Shown: in pieces, positions 36,062-45,005 of the stretch
Layout: each line of letters begins with the position of its first letter
Position numbering within the stretch: position 1 is the first letter of the stretch
NCBI RefSeq assembly: GCF_017368815.1
Contig: NZ_JAFNME010000012.1
Span: 20,405-84,404 of the forward strand
DNA length: 64,000 nucleotides
From: Comamonas denitrificans
GTDB taxonomy: Bacteria; Pseudomonadota; Gammaproteobacteria; Burkholderiales; Burkholderiaceae_C
Direction of reading: 5' to 3'
Notes under the pieces: model-generated
What the model was told of the DNA's origin: nothing
Databases searched by the model: none
What the model saw: only the letters and a program-made list of their open reading frames with translations
Made by a program: the position numbers and the translations under genes

Positions 36062-38934
36062 ATAACAATCTTCTTCTCTTCATAAGAAATATCTTCATTT
36101 TTTATTTCGAAGTAAGTTGGCTTCTGGCCACTGCACCATTTACTCCAAATAATACAAATACTTTTTTCAAATCCATTGATTAAAGAATTCAGATCACTTA
36201 TATAATTTTCAAGCATATGACTTCTTAAAGAAGATTTAATTTCCTTAGTAAGATGATTATTTTTCTTCAAAAACAATGCTTTAGCAACGAAATCTTCTTT
36301 ATTATTAGCAACCAGATACTTACCCAGCCCAAGTCTATTATTAACAGCCGCACCTTGTGCGCTAGGATAAGTATCTCCAGCTAAAGTAAGCGTTGGAACG
36401 CCCATCCAGAGTGCATGTAAAGTTGTAGTTCCACCTGTATAAGGAAAAGTATCTAAACAAATATCCACTTGGTTGTGTAATTTAAGATATTCAATAAATC
36501 CAGATCGAGGATAAAAATAAAGCCGATCCTCAGAAATACCCTCTTCTTTAAACCACGCCAATAATTCTTCTGGAGCACCACCGCTTGGCATACCTGCCAT
36601 TTGGAGTCGAGAATCAGGAATTTTTCGTAAAACGTCACACCATAAAGCTATTATCTCGCGGTTAATTTTATTCAACCGATTGAACGAACCAAATGTAATG
36701 TAATTATTATTAGACAACTCCTGTTTCAAATCAGGCAGTTCTCTACTTGCATCGAATGCATAAGACCTAGGAACTCTAATTATTTTTTCAGCAAATTGAT
36801 TATTTATATTTCTATCTGGCAGTACTGTATTTTCTATAAAAATATAATCCATCGCCTTCAAGCCAGTCGTCCCAGGATAACCAATCCAGGTTATTTGAAC
36901 AGGTGCTGGATGTCGAGCGAAAACCTTCAGTCGGTCCCCAGCAGTATGGCCACTCATATCCACTAGAATATCAATTTGGTCTTCCCGGATTTTTTCGGCT
37001 AATTTGTCATCTGACCACTGCACCACAGTGCGCCAGACATCCATGTTTTCTTTAATCCGCAGCATCGAATCATCGACCGCTCCATGGTTGGAATAGGCGT
37101 AAGTGATAAAACCTTCACGCTTGTGCAGTTCTTCAAAAAATGGAATGACAAACTTGGCGACTGCATGGTTACGAAAGTCGGCGGAAACAAAACCTATTTT
37201 TAAAGGACGGTCAATCACGCGGCTGTTGGTGTAGGTGGTGTATTCCTTGCCTTTCACCTCTTCTTCAATCAATTTACCGTAAGCACGGTGCTCTCGGTAC
37301 AGCTCTTCGGGGGTGATTTTGGTGCTATGACTCAGGGCAAACAGCATGCTGCTGCGGGCATGGGAGAAGTTAGGAGCAACTTCCAATGCTTTGCGAAAGC
37401 ATGCAATGGCATCATCAGCGCGGCTAAGGGAAAGGTTCACAATTCCTAAATTGGTGTGCAAGTGCGGAATATTGGGCAAGACTTTAATGCTGGCCTTAAT
37501 TTCCTCCATAGCTGCTAAGGGATCTTCGGTGGCATTCAATGCAGCGCTAAGGGTAATATGGGCCGCAGCGTAATCTGGCTGGGCTTTGATTGCACGGCGC
37601 AGCCATTCCAATGCTTCATCTTCTTTTTTCTGCTGCACCAGGTTACGGCCAATTTCATACAGGCTTTCTGGGCTTTCATTGTCTATCTCTGCACAGCGCA
37701 GTAACCCGGCTTCGGCTTCGGCAAATCGACCATGCACTTCCAGTAAATGGCACAGGTTGCGCAGCGCCTGGGTGTAGCCAGGATGAATTTTTAAAGCTTG
37801 CCTAAAAGCATTTTCCGCAGCCCCCAACCGCTCTTGGTTGCGCAAGGTAACCCCATAGGCATCCAATAACTCTGCAGAATTTGGGCTTGCATCCACAGCG
37901 GCTTTAAAACAGACCAGTGCGCCGTCTTGGTCACCTTGTGCCCGCAATAAAGAGCCAAATTTTTCTAAAAAAATCGGATTGAATTTCTCTTTTTGTAAAG
38001 CTCTGGCGTAGCTGTGCAGGGCTTGTTGAATATTGCCTTGTTTTTGATAAAGCAGCCCCATTTTTCCGTGGGCAGGGGCTGACTGTGGATCAACACGCAG
38101 CACAGTTTCCAAAACCACCTGCGCCTTGTCGTCTTGGCCCAGCGCCAATAATGCATCAACCCACGCTATTTGCGCTGCCGTGTCTGTTGGCTGCAGCTGT
38201 GCGACTTGCTGGCGAGCGTGCAGTGATTTTTCTAAATTGCCACTGCGCTTTTCCGCCTCTGCCAATAATGTCCAGACTGCTGTCGCCTTAGGAAAGCGCT
38301 TGAGCAAGGTGGTCGCATGGAGGATGGTTCGATCGTATTTTTTTTGATTAAAAAGACTGAGTAATTGCTGTAAATCTGCCGTACCGGGATGGTCTGCAGC
38401 CGCGGTCGGTGCTGGCGCAGCTTGAGCCATCTCAGGTTCTGGCAATGGCGGGGCCTCTGCCAGTACCTTGGCAAGCAAATCATCTACCGATGCCTGGGCT
38501 AAGCGGATATCGCGCTGAAAAGATTCAATTTGCAAATCATTGAGGCCATAGTTGCTTGCAAGTGCCAGAACTTGTTCTGCCATTTCTGGCATATTGGCTT
38601 TAATGAGTGCATCGATATAACTAAACCAAAACTGAAGCTTGGTAGGGTTGTTATTCAGCGCAGCTTCAAAATAAGGCAGGGCTTTTATTGGCTCTAGCAA
38701 TTGAACCGAATATAAAACCCCTAAATTATGCTGGGCATTTGCATCTTCTGGATTGTCTCGCAGAACAGCTTCGTACTGATCCCTTGCTTCTTCAAAGCGC
38801 CATTGCTGCTGCAGTTCAATAGCATGCTCGAGTTTATCTTCTGCTGAAGAATTTACATTGTCAAATTTTTTAACCTGTGGTTTCTTTTTAGCTAAAAAAT
38901 TTTCGTTTTTGACAAGAGATTTTTTTTTATGCAT
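36058..38934 (-). CDS. TPR protein with O-GlcNAc-transferase-like (GT41/SPINDLY) catalytic domain
   Basis: 958 residues: an N-terminal block of TPRs (about residues 30-540, e.g. NPEDANAQHNLGVLYSVQLL) followed by a GT41 catalytic part. The latter starts KIGFVSADFRNHAVAKF and has ILVDMSGHTAGDRLKVFARH, APVQITWIGYPGTTG, FGSFNRLNKI and DTFPYTGGTTTLHALWMG. GT41 enzymes put a sugar on Ser/Thr of proteins in the cytoplasm. With five flagellins nearby, flagellin is the likely acceptor (inference). Base use is mosaic: the 3' part (36058 to about 36990, catalytic C terminus) is AT-rich like the island, while the TPR part is closer to the core genome. Confidence 0.88.
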   Translation of the reverse strand: MHKKKSLVKNENFLAKKKPQVKKFDNVNSSAEDKLEHAIELQQQWRFEEARDQYEAVLRDNPEDANAQHNLGVLYSVQLLEPIKALPYFEAALNNNPTKLQFWFSYIDALIKANMPEMAEQVLALASNYGLNDLQIESFQRDIRLAQASVDDLLAKVLAEAPPLPEPEMAQAAPAPTAAADHPGTADLQQLLSLFNQKKYDRTILHATTLLKRFPKATAVWTLLAEAEKRSGNLEKSLHARQQVAQLQPTDTAAQIAWVDALLALGQDDKAQVVLETVLRVDPQSAPAHGKMGLLYQKQGNIQQALHSYARALQKEKFNPIFLEKFGSLLRAQGDQDGALVCFKAAVDASPNSAELLDAYGVTLRNQERLGAAENAFRQALKIHPGYTQALRNLCHLLEVHGRFAEAEAGLLRCAEIDNESPESLYEIGRNLVQQKKEDEALEWLRRAIKAQPDYAAAHITLSAALNATEDPLAAMEEIKASIKVLPNIPHLHTNLGIVNLSLSRADDAIACFRKALEVAPNFSHARSSMLFALSHSTKITPEELYREHRAYGKLIEEEVKGKEYTTYTNSRVIDRPLKIGFVSADFRNHAVAKFVIPFFEELHKREGFITYAYSNHGAVDDSMLRIKENMDVWRTVVQWSDDKLAEKIREDQIDILVDMSGHTAGDRLKVFARHPAPVQITWIGYPGTTGLKAMDYIFIENTVLPDRNINNQFAEKIIRVPRSYAFDASRELPDLKQELSNNNYITFGSFNRLNKINREIIALWCDVLRKIPDSRLQMAGMPSGGAPEELLAWFKEEGISEDRLYFYPRSGFIEYLKLHNQVDICLDTFPYTGGTTTLHALWMGVPTLTLAGDTYPSAQGAAVNNRLGLGKYLVANNKEDFVAKALFLKKNNHLTKEIKSSLRSHMLENYISDLNSLINGFEKSICIIWSKWCSGQKPTYFEIKNEDISYEEKKIVI

Positions 38935-39008
38935 AGAGCTTACTTTTATTTTTTAGTACGAAAACCCAAATAGGCTATAGATTCAAACACTGCATGTACT
39001 CTGATAAT

Positions 39009-39563
39009 TCACACACCAGCCAAATCAGCATCAACAAAACGCGGCTGGCGTTGGTCTTTATCTGACAATAAGTAATCTACTGGCAATGCAGGCCAGGCAA
39101 TCGCTAAATCTGGGTCATTCCAGGCGATGCCTCGATCGCATTCGGGTGCGTAATAGGCTGTGGTTTTATAGAGAAAATCCGCCGTGTCGCTGAGCACGAC
39201 AAAGCCATGGGCAAAACCGGGAGGCAGCCACAGCTGTTTGTGGTTTTCGGCGGTGAGTGTCTCGGCCACCCACTGGCCAAAGGTGGGGGAATGGGGGCGA
39301 ATATCGACGGCGACATCCCACACAGCCCCTTGCACGACCCGCACCAGTTTGCCCTGGGCGTGGGGGGGCAGCTGGTAGTGCAGCCCACGCAACACGCCCT
39401 GGCAAGAGCGGCTGTGGTTGTCTTGCACAAACTCGTAGCGGGTGCCGGTGGCGGCATCAAAGGCTTGCTGGTTAAAGCTTTCGGTAAAAAAGCCCCGGGC
39501 ATCGCCAAACACTTTGGGTTCGAGCACCAGTACGTCGGCAATCGCGGTTTGCGTCACTTTCAT
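39009..39563 (-). CDS. rfbC: dTDP-4-dehydrorhamnose 3,5-epimerase
   Basis: Third step of dTDP-L-rhamnose synthesis. 184 residues: [35 protein letters not shown] (catalytic His region), [18 protein letters not shown] and [13 protein letters not shown]. Starts at the ATG overlapping the rfbA stop (39560-39563), so it is translationally coupled behind rfbA. Last of the rfbD-rfbA-rfbC set on the minus strand. Confidence 0.96.
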   Translation of the reverse strand: MKVTQTAIADVLVLEPKVFGDARGFFTESFNQQAFDAATGTRYEFVQDNHSRSCQGVLRGLHYQLPPHAQGKLVRVVQGAVWDVAVDIRPHSPTFGQWVAETLTAENHKQLWLPPGFAHGFVVLSDTADFLYKTTAYYAPECDRGIAWNDPDLAIAWPALPVDYLLSDKDQRQPRFVDADLAGV

Positions 39564-40447
39564 CGCACATCCCCTTTCAAGCAGCGCAGTAGATACTGGC
39601 CGTAGCCGTTTTTCAATAAAGGCTGGGCCAGACGACTGACTTGTGCATCATCAATCCAGTGGTTGCGCCAGGCGATTTCTTCCGGGCAGGCTACTTTTAA
39701 GCCTTGGCGCTGTTCAATGGTAGCGATGAATTGACCGGCTTCTAACAGGCTGTCGTGCGTGCCCGTGTCCAGCCAAGCGTAGCCACGCCCCATCAGCTGC
39801 ACATTCAGGGCGGATTTTTCGAGGTAGAGCTTGTTCAAGTCGGTAATTTCCAATTCGCCACGCGGCGAAGGTTGCAGTGCCTTGGCCAGTTCCACCACGT
39901 GCGCGTCGTAAAAGTACAGGCCCGTGACGGCGTAATGGGATTTTGGCTGTGCCGGTTTTTCTTCCAGCGACAGGACTTTGCCTGCCGCATCAAACTCGGC
40001 CACGCCATAGCGCTCGGGGTCTTGCACGTGGTAGGCGAAGACGGTGGCACCGTGGGTTTGGGCATCTGCCGCTTTTAAGAGGGGCTGCAGGCTATGGCCG
40101 TAAAAAATGTTGTCCCCCAACACCAAAGCCGAAGGGCTGCCCGCTAGGAACTGCTCACCAATCACAAACGCCTGCGCCAAGCCATCCGGGCTTGGCTGCA
40201 CGGCGTACTGCAGCGACAGGCCCCATTGGCTGCCATCGCCCAAGAGCTGCTCAAACCGGGGGGTGTCTTGGGGTGTGCTGATGATTAAGATTTCCCGAAT
40301 CCCCGCCAGCATCAGCGTGGATAAGGGGTAGTAAATCATGGGCTTGTCATAGACGGGCAGCAATTGTTTGCTAATTGCCAGGGTGGCCGGGTGCAAGCGG
40401 GTGCCAGAGCCGCCAGCCAGGATGATGCCTTTGCGTTGAGAGTGCAT
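39560..40447 (-). CDS. rfbA: Glucose-1-phosphate thymidylyltransferase
   Basis: First step of dTDP-rhamnose synthesis, dTTP + glucose 1-phosphate. 295 residues with the nucleotidyl-transferase signature [20 protein letters not shown] near the N terminus, [28 protein letters not shown] and [11 protein letters not shown] near the C terminus. Typical length. Product feeds rhamnose or related 6-deoxy-sugars for surface glycans. Confidence 0.97.
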   Translation of the reverse strand: MHSQRKGIILAGGSGTRLHPATLAISKQLLPVYDKPMIYYPLSTLMLAGIREILIISTPQDTPRFEQLLGDGSQWGLSLQYAVQPSPDGLAQAFVIGEQFLAGSPSALVLGDNIFYGHSLQPLLKAADAQTHGATVFAYHVQDPERYGVAEFDAAGKVLSLEEKPAQPKSHYAVTGLYFYDAHVVELAKALQPSPRGELEITDLNKLYLEKSALNVQLMGRGYAWLDTGTHDSLLEAGQFIATIEQRQGLKVACPEEIAWRNHWIDDAQVSRLAQPLLKNGYGQYLLRCLKGDVR

Positions 40448-40510
40448 AGAGTAGATAACTATTAATTGAACAGCTTGTGCCGCTGAATTTATAAGGATTT
40501 CAGGACTTAT

Positions 40511-41410
40511 TTAGTTTGAAATCATGATTTCATCAAGCATTCGAGCTACGCTTTTTTCCCAATGCGGGAGTTGAAGACCGAAGGTCGTTTCTAACTTGGT
40601 GCAATTGAGCCGCGAGTTAAGCGGGCGCTGCGCCGGGGTGGGGAAGGCGCTGGTGGCGACCGGTGCAATCTCTTGCACCTGCCACGGTCGCGCAGGTGCC
40701 AGGCGGCGGGCCTGCGCAATCACATAGCTGGCATAGCCATGCCAATGGGTTTCACCGCTGGCGGTGCAGTGGTACAAGCCGCCATCCTGCGGGTGGCGTT
40801 GCAAGTGGGCAATGGCATGGGCGGTGATATCGGCCAGCAACTCGGCACTGGTGGGTGCGCCCCACTGGTCGTTGATAACGGCCAAGCGCTCGCGCTCACT
40901 GGCCAGGCGCAGCATGGTTTTGGCAAAGTTATGGCCCCGTGCGGCATACACCCAGCTGGTGCGCAAAATCAAATGCTGGCAACCAGACGCTTGGATGGCC
41001 TGCTCCCCCTCCCACTTGGTCTGGCCATAGACCGACAGCGGTGCAGGCGCATCGGCCTCTGTCCAGGGGCGGCTGCCGCTGCCATCGAACACATAGTCTG
41101 TGCTGTAGTGAATCAGCCAAGCGCCCAGGCGGGCCGCCTCCAGGGCAATCTGCCCTGGCGTGGTGGCATTGAGCACGCGCGCGCGCTCGGGCTCACTCTC
41201 GGCCTTGTCCACGGCCGTGTGCGCCGCCGCATTGACAATCACGTCCGGCTGCAGCGCCCGCACCGTGGCCAGCACGCCCTCGGTGTTGGCAAAATCGCCG
41301 CAGTGCTCCGTGCCGTCCCAATCGACCGCCGTTACCTCGCCCAGCACGGCCAGGCTGCGCTGCAACTCCCAGCCCACTTGGCCGTTTTTACCGAAAAGAA
41401 GAATTTTCAT
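40511..41410 (-). CDS. rfbD: dTDP-4-dehydrorhamnose reductase
   Basis: Last step of dTDP-L-rhamnose synthesis. 299 residues from the ATG at 41410 (an ATG two codons upstream at 41416 is also possible). GKNGQVGWEL Rossmann motif, IHYSTDYVFDG, YGQTKWEGE with Tyr/Lys and LRTSWVYA are all as in RmlD. No rfbB (4,6-dehydratase) is present in this window, although rfbD, rfbA and rfbC are. Confidence 0.95.
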   Translation of the reverse strand: MKILLFGKNGQVGWELQRSLAVLGEVTAVDWDGTEHCGDFANTEGVLATVRALQPDVIVNAAAHTAVDKAESEPERARVLNATTPGQIALEAARLGAWLIHYSTDYVFDGSGSRPWTEADAPAPLSVYGQTKWEGEQAIQASGCQHLILRTSWVYAARGHNFAKTMLRLASERERLAVINDQWGAPTSAELLADITAHAIAHLQRHPQDGGLYHCTASGETHWHGYASYVIAQARRLAPARPWQVQEIAPVATSAFPTPAQRPLNSRLNCTKLETTFGLQLPHWEKSVARMLDEIMISN

Positions 41411-41522
41411 CACCATGGCTGTTTAATACCGCAATATGTTTTAGAAGGTGTTGGCACGTTGCGTGCAGCAGTGCGAACGATTGTAGTGGGCCGCTTCGCG
41501 CTGAACCGCAGCAACACCATCC

Positions 41523-42674
41523 ATGGGAGAATCAGCCCTTTTTTTTATTTCTCTTTTTTTGGCCAATCCATCCATGCTTGAGCTCTTTCGCTACGATGCC
41601 CTGATGGCAGCTGCGGCCTCCTTGTGTACCTGCATTCTCTTGGTGCTAACCAAGTCTTGGCACGGCAGTTTTTCCATCGACAGTACCGATGGCATACAAA
41701 AATTTCATACCCAGCCCACCCCCCGCATCGGCGGCATCGCCATCGCCGTAGGGGTTCTGGTCGGCTTTGCCGCCTCCAGCCACGACCCTGCCGCAGCGGA
41801 AAAACGCGCCATCCTCAGCGCTATCTTGCTTGCAGGCATGCCCGCTTTTATTTTTGGCCTGCTCGAAGACCTGACCAAACGCGTCTCGGTGCGTGCGCGT
41901 CTGCTGGCCACCATGGCCTCGGGGATATTGGGCTGGGGCATTACCGGGGTGGCACTGACCCATGTGAACGTCCCTGGGCTCGATTGGCTGCTGGGCTTTA
42001 CCGCGATTTCGGTGCTGTTTACCGCGTTTGCCGTCGGTGGCGTGGCCAATGCCATCAACATGATTGATGGCTTTAATGGTCTGACCGCTGGGGTGGCCCT
42101 GATTATGTTGGGCGCTTTTGGCCTAATTGCCCGCCAGGTGGGCGATATTGCCCTGGCTTTTTCCTGCCTGGTGATGGCTGCTTCGGTCGCAGGATTTTTT
42201 GTGGTCAATTGGCCACGCGGCAAGATTTTTCTGGGGGATGGCGGAGCGTACTTTCTGGGCTTTGCGCTGGCCTGGATTGCTGTGCTGCTGCCCGAGCGCA
42301 ACGCCAGCGTCTCGCCGTGGACCAGCCTGCTGATTTGCGCCTACCCCATCACCGAGGTGGGTTTCAGCATCTACCGCAGGCGCTTTCTGCGTGAGGGCTA
42401 CCCGGCCACCCAGCCTGATGCTGTGCACCTGCACTCGCTGGCCAACCGCCGCTGGGCCAAAAAGCTCTGGCCCAATGCTTCGCTGACCACCCAAAATGGC
42501 ATGACCGCACCGCTGTTGTGGCTCTATGCCCTGTTGCCGTGCAGTGCCGCCGTGTTTTTTTACACCAGCTTCTTGGCTACGTTGGGGGCCTTGGTCGTCA
42601 GCTTTGTCTTTTATCTGCTGATGTACCACAAGCTGGCATTTTTCCGCTGGTTGCCACGGGGCAAGCAAGACTAG
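41523..42674 (+). CDS. Undecaprenyl-phosphate sugar-1-phosphate transferase (WecA/MraY family)
   Basis: Polytopic membrane enzyme that starts lipid-linked glycan assembly. 383 residues with about ten hydrophobic helices. Conserved cytoplasmic motifs: FHTQPTPRIGGIAIA, AINMIDGFNGL (Asp-rich, catalytic), FLGDGGAYFLGF, and the HLHSLANRR histidine motif that distinguishes the family. The start is uncertain; an ATG at 41574 would remove a short Phe/Leu-rich lead. Divergent from rfbD; probably for O-antigen or capsule-like polymer. Confidence 0.88.
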   Translation: MGESALFFISLFLANPSMLELFRYDALMAAAASLCTCILLVLTKSWHGSFSIDSTDGIQKFHTQPTPRIGGIAIAVGVLVGFAASSHDPAAAEKRAILSAILLAGMPAFIFGLLEDLTKRVSVRARLLATMASGILGWGITGVALTHVNVPGLDWLLGFTAISVLFTAFAVGGVANAINMIDGFNGLTAGVALIMLGAFGLIARQVGDIALAFSCLVMAASVAGFFVVNWPRGKIFLGDGGAYFLGFALAWIAVLLPERNASVSPWTSLLICAYPITEVGFSIYRRRFLREGYPATQPDAVHLHSLANRRWAKKLWPNASLTTQNGMTAPLLWLYALLPCSAAVFFYTSFLATLGALVVSFVFYLLMYHKLAFFRWLPRGKQD

Positions 42675-42685
42675 CGGCCACGTTT

Positions 42686-43624
42686 TCAGTAAATGCCCAG
42701 CAGCAGCAGGCCCAGCAGCAGCCAGGCATCGCGGCGACGGCGGCGCAGCTGGTAGAAGTTGCGGATCAAAAACCAGCGCTGCTGCAAGCATGCCGCCTGC
42801 TGCGGTGCCACCAGGCGTGCGATGGCCAGCACCTGCCGACGAAACCAATGCGAGCGCAGCAATGCCCAGCGCTTGCGGTAGGCGCTCAAGCCGGCGTTGA
42901 TGCCCACTTGGTTGCTGGCATGCTGGCGGTAATGCATGCTGGGCACCGGGTCGATGTACCAGCGCAACCCCTGGGTGCGGCAGTAGGCATACACCAGCCA
43001 GTCATGCAAATCGACCGCCCGCAAGGCGTGGGCATTGGCACGCACCCAAGGCTGCAGCTGGGCCATCGCGCTGGCACCCAGCACGTAGGTACAACCGGGG
43101 CCAGCCGCCTCAAAAAAATAATCCAGTGTCTTTTGCGGCTGCGCTTTGTCGATCAACTGGCTGCGCCCATCGTCCCAAACCGCCAGCACATTCGAGGAAT
43201 ACACCGCGCAGGCTCCAGAGGCCAGGCGCTGCCAGGCCCGCTGCAGCTTATCTGGCAGCCAAATATCGTCTTGGTCGGCAAACGCCACCGCATCAAAGTT
43301 GGCGCAGTCCACCTGGCACAGCAGATGAAAAAAGTTGGCCCCCGCACTGCCCAGTCGGCCCGCATCGGGCAGCAGCGTGACGGCAGGCTCGGCCTGGCTC
43401 AAGGCCTGCACCCAGGCACGCGTCCCATCGGTTGAAGCATCGACACTGATGAACAGCGCCACCTGCACCCCTTGCTGGGCCAGAATGCTCTGCACCTGCT
43501 GCTGCAGCCATGCCATGCCGTTGTAGGCCGCCAGCAGCACCGCCATGCGGGGCACAGAGGGCGCAGAAAACGCCCCAGAAAACGTCCCAGAAAACGTCCC
43601 AGGGGATAACGACGTAGCCGCCAC
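42686..43624 (-). CDS. Glycosyltransferase family 2 (rhamnosyltransferase-like)
   Basis: 312 residues. MAVLLAAYNGMAWLQQQVQS, ISVDASTDGT and ADQDDIWLPDKL (the DxD site) mark a GT2 of the kind seen in O-antigen clusters. The frame opens at a GTG at 43624, ten bases after the tolC-like stop and eight after GAGG; the first ATG that gives the family N terminus is at 43546. The extra 26 residues contain a GTFS/GAFS four-residue repeat from a 12-base tandem repeat. It lies downstream of the type I secretion genes and may be cotranscribed with them. Confidence 0.83.
   Translation of the reverse strand: MAATSLSPGTFSGTFSGAFSAPSVPRMAVLLAAYNGMAWLQQQVQSILAQQGVQVALFISVDASTDGTRAWVQALSQAEPAVTLLPDAGRLGSAGANFFHLLCQVDCANFDAVAFADQDDIWLPDKLQRAWQRLASGACAVYSSNVLAVWDDGRSQLIDKAQPQKTLDYFFEAAGPGCTYVLGASAMAQLQPWVRANAHALRAVDLHDWLVYAYCRTQGLRWYIDPVPSMHYRQHASNQVGINAGLSAYRKRWALLRSHWFRRQVLAIARLVAPQQAACLQQRWFLIRNFYQLRRRRRDAWLLLGLLLLGIY
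43566..43601. repeat. Three tandem 12-base repeats at the 5' end of the GT2 gene
   Basis: GAAAACGCCCCA followed by two exact GAAAACGTCCCA units. In frame, so copy-number change would add or remove four residues (GTFS) without a frameshift, or change the leader length if translation starts at 43546. Confidence 0.8.
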
Positions 43625-43634
43625 CGCGCTGGCC

Positions 43635-44999
43635 TCAGCCTTGCGTCTTCAGCCAGCGATTGACCGCATCCACATTGGCCATGCGCTCCTGCCCCGCCAG
43701 CATTTGCAGTTTGAGGTGGGCCAGCACATAGCCATAGCGTGCCTGTGCCAAATCGCGCTGCGCCACCGTCAGCTGCTGCTCGGCATTGAGTACATCCACC
43801 GTCGTGCGCGCGCCGGCTTGCAAAGATTTTTGGCTGGACAGCAGCGCCTGCTGCGCGGAGCGCACCGCTTGCTCCAGGGCCGCAATGCGCAGCACGCCCT
43901 CGGTCATGGCGCTGAACTGCTCATACACCTGGTTGCTCAAATCGCGCTGCGCAGCCTCCAGCGTTTGCTGCATGCGCTGCACCTCGGCCAAGGCCTGGCG
44001 CACCGTTGAGCTCACATAACCGCCAGAGTACAAAGGCACATTCAATTGCACCCCCACGTACTTTTGCTTGTACACCGTGTTGATGCTGGTCACAGAATCA
44101 CTGTCCGAGCGGGACACCGTGGCCACCACATCCAGCGTCGGCTTGTGCCCGGCCTGGGCTTTGTCCACCTCGGCCTGGGCAGCCCGCAGGCGCGCGCGCA
44201 GCGCCTGCAATTGCGGGCTGCTCTCTTCGGCCAAGGCAATCCATTGCTCGGCACTGGTGGGGACGGGCGCACTGGGGGCAAAGCGCTGGGTATCCAGATC
44301 GGCCAGTTGCACCAGCTGCGCCACAGGCACCCCCAGCAGCAAGGCCAAACGCCGCCGCGCCAAATCCAGTGCCTGCTGGGCCTGCAGCACCTGCGCATGC
44401 GCCAAATCCATGCGGGCTTGGGCCTCATCCACATCGGTGCGCATGCCCACCCCGGCGGCAAAACCCTTTTGCGCCGATTGCAACTGCGCCGCAAACGCCG
44501 TCTTTTGCGCACTGGCCAAATCCAGCTGCACCTGCCCCAGCAGCGCATCAAAGTAGGCTTGGGCGACCCGCTCCAGCAAGTCATTTTCATTGACATCGAG
44601 CACCGCATCGGCATCCTGCACCTGTGCCCGGGCCTGTTTTATCTGCGCCAATATAGCGGGTCGATAAAGGGGCTGGCGCAGCTGCAGCGCAGCATTATTG
44701 CTATCGTAATAACGCTCAGAGACCGAACGCTGCCCCAGCATATTGGCCGTCTGCGACTCCAGGTGGTTGCGGTTTTGGCCCGCGCTCAAACTCAGGCTGG
44801 GCCGCCGTTGGGACAGCGCCTGGGGCAAGCGTTCCTGCGCTGCCTGGGCTGCGGCGCGCTCGGCCAAAATCGTCGCATCGTGCTGCAGGGCCGCCTCGTA
44901 GGCGGTTTTAAAATCCAGCGCCCAAGCAGGATTTGCATGAAAAGCCGTCAAAACCAATGTGGATAAAGCGGTTACAGCTATATTTTTTGAAAAAATCAT
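43635..44999 (-). CDS. tolC: TolC-family outer-membrane channel of type I secretion
   Basis: 454 residues with a signal peptide (SKNIAVTALSTLVLTAFHAN, cut near AWA) and the TolC pattern: TAYEAALQHDATILAERAAA, paired internal repeats, long coiled-coil helices rich in Ala/Gln, and the C-terminal ARTTVDVLNAEQQLTVAQRD segment. It forms the outer-membrane exit of the exporter encoded by the upstream genes (HlyD-type adaptor and two ABC proteins), six bases behind the adaptor gene. Confidence 0.92.
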   Translation of the reverse strand: MIFSKNIAVTALSTLVLTAFHANPAWALDFKTAYEAALQHDATILAERAAAQAAQERLPQALSQRRPSLSLSAGQNRNHLESQTANMLGQRSVSERYYDSNNAALQLRQPLYRPAILAQIKQARAQVQDADAVLDVNENDLLERVAQAYFDALLGQVQLDLASAQKTAFAAQLQSAQKGFAAGVGMRTDVDEAQARMDLAHAQVLQAQQALDLARRRLALLLGVPVAQLVQLADLDTQRFAPSAPVPTSAEQWIALAEESSPQLQALRARLRAAQAEVDKAQAGHKPTLDVVATVSRSDSDSVTSINTVYKQKYVGVQLNVPLYSGGYVSSTVRQALAEVQRMQQTLEAAQRDLSNQVYEQFSAMTEGVLRIAALEQAVRSAQQALLSSQKSLQAGARTTVDVLNAEQQLTVAQRDLAQARYGYVLAHLKLQMLAGQERMANVDAVNRWLKTQG

Positions 45000-45005
45000 C
45001 GCGCA

